A stretch of 37,303 nt of DNA from an uncultured Verrucomicrobia subdivision 3 bacterium (GTDB lineage Bacteria; Verrucomicrobiota; Verrucomicrobiia; Limisphaerales; UBA11358). Made by a program: the position numbers and the translations under genes. Below are positions 31,903 through 37,303 of the stretch, one piece after another. Numbering within the stretch: position 1 is the stretch's first letter; every line of letters starts with the position of its first letter. The notes under the pieces were generated by a model. The model saw nothing but the letters and a program-made list of their open reading frames with translations, was not told the DNA's origin and did no database searches. Location of the stretch: assembly GCA_903870815.1 (NCBI GenBank), contig CAIQEI010000114.1:1-37303 (forward strand). The letters run 5' to 3'.

Positions 31903-33636
31903 TCAGAGGCGGAACACGGCAATGTGCGCGTCTTCGTAGCAAGGTTCTCCGAGCGTCTTTTGATATTGATTCCGGAGCCGCGTCAGATCCGGCAAGGGCA
32001 GCGCAACCTCGGGCAACTGCGCCTCAAAGCGTTTATGCAGGATCACATACTCCACCCCGCGCCCGCGCATCGCCGCCAGATTGTCCATGGATAGGAAATT
32101 GCGAAAGTGCAGGTCGGCCGGATCCTGGACGAGGCTCAGGACCTGATCAATGTAAGTGTTACCATAGATGTTACCGGGAGCGAGACCACGCGACAGCGTC
32201 ATATCCGTCGTGTAACCCACCAGCACCGGTCGCCGATGGAAGTGCTGGTAGTAATACAGCGGATTGAAATGGTCGCCAATCAACATTGGATACTCGACGA
32301 TGGGGCGCGCACTTGGGCGGCTCGCCAGCAACAGGTAGAACGGGGAAATTTCATCTGACCGCAGGGTCGTGACGAGCGTAAAATCTGCCGGAGTCAAGTC
32401 GCTGGCAAAGGACTGCCGCCAGTCAATGCTGCCGTAGTGATGTTGATAAGCGCCGTGGCTGGTGAAATTATTCGGTGCCACATAGCATTGCGGCAGCGGC
32501 CCGGTAAGGGCCAGGGACGCCACCCACGCCAGCGCAATGGAGGTTTGCAGACCCGGCTGCAGGCTGGAATATTTGGCCACGGCCTCCAACCCGGCCTGGA
32601 TGCCACACGCCACAAATAAAAGGCTGACCGGCACCAGCGGGATGCAGTAGCGGGCCAGGACAATCGCGCTCTGGGCGGAATCCGGCCGCGACAAAATCAG
32701 CGCGAGAGCATGCAGTGGATAGAGACTCACCAGCATCGCGCCAAACCACGGATTGCGCCGGCATTGCTCGAGGGCGCCCGCGATAAAGGCCGTCCAAAAC
32801 AACACCGTCAGCACCGGCTGGCCGGTGCCGCTGATCAACTGCGCCACCCGTGGCAGGGACTGAACACTTAATTTCCCCGCCAGCGCGATGTTGAAAAAGG
32901 TGCTGTGCAATGAATCGATCAAGGCCGGCAGTACCAGGATGGACCCGCCCCCAGCGATCACCACTGTAACCATGATCCATTGCCGCAGGGATGGACCGGC
33001 CACGATGCCGCGCGTGACCTCAGACCGTCGCGCCGAGACCACATAAGCCAAAGTCATGAGCAAGGGCGCGGCCACGGTGACCAGGGCAAACAGGTGGAAA
33101 TAAATGGCCAGCACTCCCGTGACGGCAAACAGCAGCGCCGGGCGCCAGCCGCCCGACCGCAGCCAGCGCGCCGCGAACAACAACGAGGCGAAAGCCAGCA
33201 GCGCCACCGCGCTGTAGGGCCGGCAAATGCGGCTATAAAAAATCAGGAGCGGCGAAACGGCCAGCAAAAACCCCAGCCACCCAGCGCGGCGCGAGCCAAT
33301 GATTTCCCGCGCCAGCAGCGGGCCAACCGAAACGCATAAAACCCCACTTGCAAGCGAGGGCAGGCGCAGCAGCAGCTCCGACCACCCGGTGGTTGCGCCC
33401 AATAACCAGCCGTAAAAATTAAGCGGTATGCACGTCGCTCCGGGAATGGAAAAATGCGTCAGCAGCCACGCGGGAGACTTGCCGATGGCGTAATAGAAAC
33501 CGTGCCATTCATCATCCAGGAAAATCTGATCCCCGAGCAAATGCCACCGCAACCAGAAGCCCGTCAGGGAGGCCGTCACGAGCGCGAGCACGAAGGCCAG
33601 GGTCCGGTTCTGCTGCAACGGCGTCTTCATTCGCAA
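31903..33636 (-). CDS. Polytopic glycosyltransferase, GT39/ArnT-like
   Basis: A 577-aa membrane protein of the GT-C superfamily. The first periplasmic loop has the acidic motif FLDDEWHGFYY (38-48). Further on, REIIGSRRAGWLGFLLAVSPLLIFYSRICRPYSAVALLAF contains the SRxxRPY-type motif of PMT/ArnT-like bacterial enzymes. About ten to eleven membrane segments precede a periplasmic C-terminal domain (about 395-577). It likely moves a sugar from a polyprenyl phosphate to an envelope acceptor. It is convergent with the previous operon, with an 18-bp gap, and divergent from leuA. ATG at 33630 is an alternative start. Confidence 0.85.
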   Translation of the reverse strand: MRMKTPLQQNRTLAFVLALVTASLTGFWLRWHLLGDQIFLDDEWHGFYYAIGKSPAWLLTHFSIPGATCIPLNFYGWLLGATTGWSELLLRLPSLASGVLCVSVGPLLAREIIGSRRAGWLGFLLAVSPLLIFYSRICRPYSAVALLAFASLLFAARWLRSGGWRPALLFAVTGVLAIYFHLFALVTVAAPLLMTLAYVVSARRSEVTRGIVAGPSLRQWIMVTVVIAGGGSILVLPALIDSLHSTFFNIALAGKLSVQSLPRVAQLISGTGQPVLTVLFWTAFIAGALEQCRRNPWFGAMLVSLYPLHALALILSRPDSAQSAIVLARYCIPLVPVSLLFVACGIQAGLEAVAKYSSLQPGLQTSIALAWVASLALTGPLPQCYVAPNNFTSHGAYQHHYGSIDWRQSFASDLTPADFTLVTTLRSDEISPFYLLLASRPSARPIVEYPMLIGDHFNPLYYYQHFHRRPVLVGYTTDMTLSRGLAPGNIYGNTYIDQVLSLVQDPADLHFRNFLSMDNLAAMRGRGVEYVILHKRFEAQLPEVALPLPDLTRLRNQYQKTLGEPCYEDAHIAVFRL

Positions 33637-33708
33637 AGATTAGGTCAAAACCAAGCGGCCTGGCAATCTTCCCGCAGTGGCGGGGAAAAACCTTCCGCCG
33701 AAATTGGT

Positions 33709-33737
33709 TTGACCGCGACTAACCGGCGGACTAGTTT
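33709..33737 (+). promoter_or_regulatory. Possible promoter of the leuA leader
   Basis: TTGACC (33709-33714), 17 bases, TAGTTT (33732-33737). The -35 is good and the -10 is weaker. The expected transcript start (about 33744) coincides with the GTG of the leader peptide, which would make the leader leaderless. It sits in the 107-bp space divergent from the GT39-like gene. Confidence 0.4.
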
Positions 33738-33743
33738 AGGAAT

Positions 33744-33809
33744 GTGAATCGCCATTTGAACCTACTGCTAACGAACGCGCTGCTGACCAGCGCGGCGGTC
33801 GGGTGTTGA
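33744..33809 (+). CDS. Leucine-rich leader peptide of the leuA attenuator
   Basis: A 21-codon frame starting at GTG 33744 and ending with TGA at 33807-33809, preceded in frame by a stop at 33732. The peptide begins MNRHLNLLLTNALLTSA and has six Leu, with the runs CTA-CTG-CTA (33762-33770) and CTG-CTG (33780-33785). CTA is rare in the surrounding genes. The frame ends 22 bp before an intrinsic terminator and about 100 bp before leuA. These are the hallmarks of a leuL-type leader whose translation senses charged tRNA-Leu. Its only product role would be regulatory. Confidence 0.75.
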   Translation: MNRHLNLLLTNALLTSAAVGC

Positions 33810-33840
33810 GCATTCACGGAAATTTATCAACCCCACCGCC
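33794..33840 (+). promoter_or_regulatory. Antiterminator stem of the leuA attenuator
   Basis: GGCGGT (33794-33799) plus GGG (33801-33803), with C33800 bulged, can pair with CCC-ACCGCC (33832-33840), the same bases that form the 5' arm of the terminator. A ribosome stalled at the Leu codons (33762-33785) would leave 33794-33803 free, so the antiterminator forms and leuA is transcribed. A ribosome that reaches the stop codon at 33807 covers it and the terminator forms. The mechanism is inferred by analogy with enterobacterial leu and his operons. Confidence 0.65.
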
Positions 33841-33860
33841 AGTCCGGCGGTGGGTTTTTT
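33832..33860 (+). terminator. Intrinsic terminator in the leuA leader
   Basis: CCCACCGCC (33832-33840), loop AGTCC, GGCGGTGGG (33846-33854), then six T residues (33855-33860) and, after a G, four more. The perfect 9-bp GC-rich stem directly followed by a T run is the clearest intrinsic terminator in the window, yet it lies upstream of leuA rather than after a gene. It is best explained as an attenuator. Confidence 0.9.
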
Positions 33861-33907
33861 GTTTTAACCCGACTGTTGGATGGCAATAATAAGAAAGCCA
33901 AACGACC

Positions 33908-35569
33908 ATGCATAAAGATCCGTCCAAAAAATATCGTCCGTTCCCGCCGGTCCGTTTGCCCGACCGGCAGTGGCCGAACCGCGTCCTCACCGCCGCGCCG
34001 CGCTGGTGCAGCGTGGATTTGCGCGACGGCAACCAGGCGCTCGCCGTGCCGATGAACGTGTCGCAGAAACTGGAATTGTTTCAGACACTGGTGAAAATCG
34101 GGTTCAAGGAAATCGAAGTCGGCTTTCCCTCGGCGTCGAACACGGAGTTCACGTTCAACCGTCGGCTGATCGAGGAGAAACGCGCGCCGGACGATGTGTG
34201 GCTGCAGGTGCTCGTGCAGGCGCGCGAGGATTTGATCGAGCGCACCATCGAGTCCCTCATCGGTGCGAAGAAGGTCATCATCCACATGTACAACTCGACG
34301 TCGCCAGCCCAGCGCCGCGTCGTTTTCGGCAAGTCAAAGGACGAAATCAAGGCCATCGCCGTCAACGGCGCCAAGATGATCAAGGACCGCTTGCACCGGC
34401 TCAAAGGGACGGAAATCATGCTCCAGTATTCCCCGGAAAGTTTCAGCATGACGGAAGTGGAATATGCCCGGGAAATTTCCGAGGCGGTCATGGACGTGTG
34501 GCAGCCGACGCCGCAGCACAAGATGATCTTGAATCTGCCGGACACCGTCGAGGTGGCGATGCCGAATGTTTACGCCGACCAAATCGAATGGATTTGCAAA
34601 AACATCAAAAACCGCGAGGCGCTGATCATCAGCCTGCACACGCACAATGACCGCTGCACGGGCGTGGCGGCGACGGAGCTGGGATTGCTCGCGGGCGCGG
34701 ACCGCGTGGAAGGCACCTTGTTCGGGAACGGCGAGCGCACGGGCAATTTGGACATCGTGACGGTGGCGTTGAACCTGTACATGCACGGCATCGATCCGAA
34801 ACTGGATTTCTCGGATCTCGGCTCGATCATTGACGTTTATGAGCGAAGCACCGGCATGACCGTGCCGGCGCGCCAGCCTTACGCGGGCGAACTGGTTTTC
34901 ACCGCCTTCAGCGGTTCGCATCAGGATGCGATCAAGAAAGGCCTGGCCGAGCGCGAAAAAATTCCCGGCTCACCCTGGGATGTGCCGTATCTCACGATCG
35001 ACCCGGCGGACATCGGCCGCGAATACCGCGAAGTTATCCGCGTCAATTCCCAGTCCGGCAAAGGCGGGGTGGCTTACCTGCTTGAAAGCGAATTCGGAAT
35101 TGAGCTGCCCAAGGACATGCAGCGCGAGTTTGGACCGATTGCCAATATCGAAGTGGACGCCCTTGCCCGCGAGGTTTCCGGCGCGGAGCTCAAGGCCATG
35201 TTCTGGAAGGAATACGTCGAGCGCAACGCACCCTGGTCGCTCCAGCAGTTCGAGACGGAAAGCAAAAATGGCGTTGTGAAATGCCGCGCCAAACTGTGGC
35301 GCGAAGGAAAGGCGGTTGAATTCAAAGGCGAAGGCAACGGGCCGCTCGCCGCGCTCGTACACGGATTCTCGCAAGTCGGCGTTTCGCGTTTTGAGATCAG
35401 CAACTACAGTGAACACGCACTGAGTTCCGGGGAGGCGGCGGCGGCGATCGCCTATATCCAGATCCGGACCGCGGACGGCACGACCCGCTGGGGCGCGGGC
35501 GTGGACACGAACATCGAGCTTGCCTCGGTCAAGGCCGTGTTGAGCGCGCTGAACCGGTGGGGCCTTTGA
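33908..35569 (+). CDS. leuA: 2-isopropylmalate synthase
   Basis: A 553-aa enzyme condensing acetyl-CoA with 2-ketoisovalerate, the first committed step of leucine synthesis. The length and the start (KYRPFPPVRLPDRQWPNRVLTAAPRWCSVDLRDGNQAL) match the long LeuA type. The catalytic barrel has the metal ligand region VDLRDGNQAL, GFKEIEVGFPSAS and LIISLHTHNDRCTGVAATELG (HxH metal site). GTLFGNGERTGNLDIVTVALN is also typical. The C-terminal ~130 residues form the LeuA dimer/allosteric domain, where leucine binds. Expression is probably controlled by the attenuator at 33744-33860. Confidence 0.96.
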   Translation: MHKDPSKKYRPFPPVRLPDRQWPNRVLTAAPRWCSVDLRDGNQALAVPMNVSQKLELFQTLVKIGFKEIEVGFPSASNTEFTFNRRLIEEKRAPDDVWLQVLVQAREDLIERTIESLIGAKKVIIHMYNSTSPAQRRVVFGKSKDEIKAIAVNGAKMIKDRLHRLKGTEIMLQYSPESFSMTEVEYAREISEAVMDVWQPTPQHKMILNLPDTVEVAMPNVYADQIEWICKNIKNREALIISLHTHNDRCTGVAATELGLLAGADRVEGTLFGNGERTGNLDIVTVALNLYMHGIDPKLDFSDLGSIIDVYERSTGMTVPARQPYAGELVFTAFSGSHQDAIKKGLAEREKIPGSPWDVPYLTIDPADIGREYREVIRVNSQSGKGGVAYLLESEFGIELPKDMQREFGPIANIEVDALAREVSGAELKAMFWKEYVERNAPWSLQQFETESKNGVVKCRAKLWREGKAVEFKGEGNGPLAALVHGFSQVGVSRFEISNYSEHALSSGEAAAAIAYIQIRTADGTTRWGAGVDTNIELASVKAVLSALNRWGL

Positions 35570-35624
35570 ACGCCGCGAAATCCCGCTCGTCAAACAACGA
35601 CGACCTGCTAAATTCCAATCTCAA

Positions 35625-36545
35625 ATGAAACTGAGCCGAATCGGTTTTGCCTTCGCGACCATGATTGGTTTCGCCGCCGGGGTTTTTTCTGCAACCGCCC
35701 AACCGGCCAATCCCGCGACTACCGCTCCGACCAACGTGCCCAATTGGTGGCCCAAAACAAAGGCGGATGCGATCGCCACAAACGCCGTGGCGACCGCGCC
35801 GGTTTATGTGCCGGACACCTCGCACGCCGGTCAACCGCTGCCGGACGGCAACCTCGCATGGGACGCCCTGTCCAAGGTGGCGGACGCCACAAACGGACAG
35901 GGTTTCGCCCGGTTCACCTTCAGCTTCACCAACATCACGACCGGCAACATCACGGTTCTGACGGTGCATCCCTCCTGTGGTTGCACCACGGCGGAATTAC
36001 CGCCGGTGCCGTGGACCATTCCCGGAGGCCAAACCGGCGAGATCAAATTGGCCGTCAATCTGGCGGGCAAGGCGGGCACATTGTTCAAACAGGTGAACGT
36101 CGCGACGGATAAAGGCAATCTCAACCTGATGCTGCGCATCAACGTCCAGCCGGCGCCGCCCATGCCCGAAATGACCGAGGCCCAACGGGACGCCGGCATC
36201 GCCGCCGCCAAGGTGGACCGACAAGCGGTTTTCAAGGGCGAGTGCGCGAGCTGCCACCTGAAAAACGTCGAGGGCAAATATTCCCAGCAGCTTTTCGACG
36301 CCATCTGCGCCGTCTGCCACGAGGCCAAAAACCGCGCCACCATGGTGCCCGACTTGCACCACTTGCAGGTGCCGACCAACGAGGAATTCTGGCGCACCTG
36401 GATCACGGCGGGCAAGGCCGGCTCGCTCATGCCGGCATTCGCCACCTCACAGGGCGGCCCGCTGAACGACCTGCAGATAGCGTCGCTCGCCGCCTATCTC
36501 AACGCGGTCATTCCATCACACGTTCCAGTGCCGGCCGCGAAGTGA
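35625..36545 (+). CDS. Exported DUF1573 - cytochrome c fusion protein
   Basis: A 306-aa protein with a signal peptide (residues 1-26, ending ATAQ). A DUF1573 domain follows (about 85-175) with VHPSCGCTTAELPPVPW and PGGQTGEIKLAVNLAGKAG. The C-terminal part (about 195-300) is a cytochrome c-like domain with two heme-binding CxxCH motifs only 21 residues apart, CASCH (207-211) and CAVCH (228-232), and a possible axial Met in GSLMPAF. It would be a periplasmic electron carrier. DUF1573 resembles Ig-like ASPM-type domains. The partner oxidoreductase is not in the window. It starts 55 bp after leuA. Confidence 0.87.
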   Translation: MKLSRIGFAFATMIGFAAGVFSATAQPANPATTAPTNVPNWWPKTKADAIATNAVATAPVYVPDTSHAGQPLPDGNLAWDALSKVADATNGQGFARFTFSFTNITTGNITVLTVHPSCGCTTAELPPVPWTIPGGQTGEIKLAVNLAGKAGTLFKQVNVATDKGNLNLMLRINVQPAPPMPEMTEAQRDAGIAAAKVDRQAVFKGECASCHLKNVEGKYSQQLFDAICAVCHEAKNRATMVPDLHHLQVPTNEEFWRTWITAGKAGSLMPAFATSQGGPLNDLQIASLAAYLNAVIPSHVPVPAAK

Positions 36546-36655
36546 AGCAACGGGATAGGTTACCGCTGGGCGCGACTGAGTCGCACGCAAACACCAGCGC
36601 ATCCCCCATAGGAAGTCCCCTTGCGGAATTTACGGCGGCCGCTATCCTGTCAACC

Positions 36656-37303
36656 ATGACAGCGAACAAGGTTGACGCGAACCATCACGAGAAACTTTCC
36701 GCCCTCGGCCAGCGGGTTCTGGACGGCGGCCACGTCACCCGCGACGAAGCGGCGTGGCTCTTCAACCTTGAAACCTCCGCCGACATTCTGGATTTGCTCT
36801 CGTGGTCAAACCGCATCCGCGAACACTTCAAGGGCAACAAAATTCATCTCTGCTCCATCGTCAACGCGAAGGCCGGCGCGTGTTCGGAAAATTGCAGTTT
36901 CTGCGCGCAGTCGTCGCATTACCAGACCGGCTCGCCGAAATATGGATTTGTGGATCCCGAACCCGTATCCGAGGCGGCGGACGAAGCCAACCAAAACCAT
37001 GTGACCGCCGTCGGCCTCGTGGCCGCGTGGAAAGGTCTCAATGAAGGCCCGATGCTCGACGAGGTTTGCGACCGCATCCAGGAACTGAAGGCCGGCGGCA
37101 AAACGCGGCCCGACGCCTCGCTCGGCATCATTAAATCGCAGAAGGTGGCCGATCGCTTGAAGGAAGCCGGGCTTGAATGCTACGGCCACAACCTCGAAAG
37201 CTCGCGCCGCTTTTTCCCGAACACCTGCACCACGCACCCGTTCGACGACCGACTGGAGACCATCGGCTATCTGAAAAAGGCCGGCATCAAGATTTGTTCC
37301 GGC
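36656..37303 (+). CDS. bioB: Biotin synthase, 3' part beyond the window
   Basis: 216 codons from the ATG at 36656 to the window edge without a stop. The radical SAM motif CSENCSFCAQSSHY (CxxxCxxC) is the BioB signature, preceded by IHLCSIVNAKAGAC. Later come VGLVAAWKGL, YGHNLESSRRFFPNTCTTHPFDDRLETI and the start of the CSG motif. The enzyme inserts sulfur into dethiobiotin using two iron-sulfur clusters. The C-terminal third, including residues of the auxiliary cluster site, is not visible. It lies 110 bp after the DUF1573 gene, in a space where I see no clear terminator. Confidence 0.93.
   Translation, partial: MTANKVDANHHEKLSALGQRVLDGGHVTRDEAAWLFNLETSADILDLLSWSNRIREHFKGNKIHLCSIVNAKAGACSENCSFCAQSSHYQTGSPKYGFVDPEPVSEAADEANQNHVTAVGLVAAWKGLNEGPMLDEVCDRIQELKAGGKTRPDASLGIIKSQKVADRLKEAGLECYGHNLESSRRFFPNTCTTHPFDDRLETIGYLKKAGIKICSG

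Noticed and set aside
33832-33860. Ordinary transcription terminator of an upstream gene
   Set aside because: The upstream gene on this side is divergent (minus strand), so the terminator can only act on transcripts running into leuA.
1-37303. tRNA, rRNA, CRISPR, transposase or phage genes
   Set aside because: I read the intergenic spaces and found no cloverleaf-like segment, no regularly spaced repeats with spacers and no recognisable mobile-element protein.

Overview
The window looks like a chromosomal piece of a GC-rich Gram-negative bacterium, most likely a Verrucomicrobiota member of the Pedosphaera/Limisphaerales type. This placement is an inference. It rests on the secreted glycosidases, the DUF1573-cytochrome c fusion protein, many signal-peptide proteins of unknown function, short dispersed hairpin repeats and few strong Shine-Dalgarno sites. 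A glycyl radical enzyme implies an anoxic phase in its life. I saw no rRNA, tRNA, transposase, phage gene or CRISPR array.

Left end (1-1790): an AT-rich, probably acquired membrane-protein gene (DUF3592-like) runs off the left edge. It is followed by about 860 bp without a convincing gene, carrying a double-hairpin repeat. Region 1791-6118 is a minus-strand operon: glycyl radical enzyme, then a secreted GH29 alpha-L-fucosidase, then the radical SAM activase. Region 6332-9707 is a plus-strand SIMPL-domain protein followed by a histidine kinase/response regulator pair.

Region 9720-16931 is the most unusual part. Seven consecutive, nearly abutting genes encode exported proteins whose mature parts are largely unrelated. 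All seven start with nearly the same ~42-bp signal-peptide sequence (MKPKLILGLALVLSG type), conserved even at synonymous positions. A promoter-like block with fixed spacing precedes the first of them. The same block occurs about 1 kb upstream, in front of a decayed leader. I interpret this as an array of leader-plus-variable-body cassettes. A repeat with imperfect inverted ends closes it at 16936-17106.

Region 17160-21025 holds a secreted GH95-like glycosidase (minus), a possible 54-aa ORF and a TPR protein. Region 21121-28318 is mostly housekeeping: hisI, a pseudouridine synthase/rRNA methyltransferase fusion with a palindromic in-frame insertion, a nucleotidyltransferase toxin-antitoxin-like pair, sucC, a cell-wall amidase, a cobalamin adenosyltransferase and aspartate kinase. 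Region 28384-33636 is an envelope-glycan set: GT2, a methyltransferase, a GT-C/TPR membrane protein and a convergent GT39-like enzyme.

Right end (33709-37303): leuA is preceded by a complete-looking attenuator, with a Leu-rich 21-codon leader peptide, an antiterminator and an intrinsic terminator. A DUF1573-cytochrome c protein and the 5' part of bioB follow.

The strongest candidates for new biology are the leader-cassette array, the leuA attenuator and the fucosidase-containing glycyl radical enzyme operon with an atypical active-site motif.
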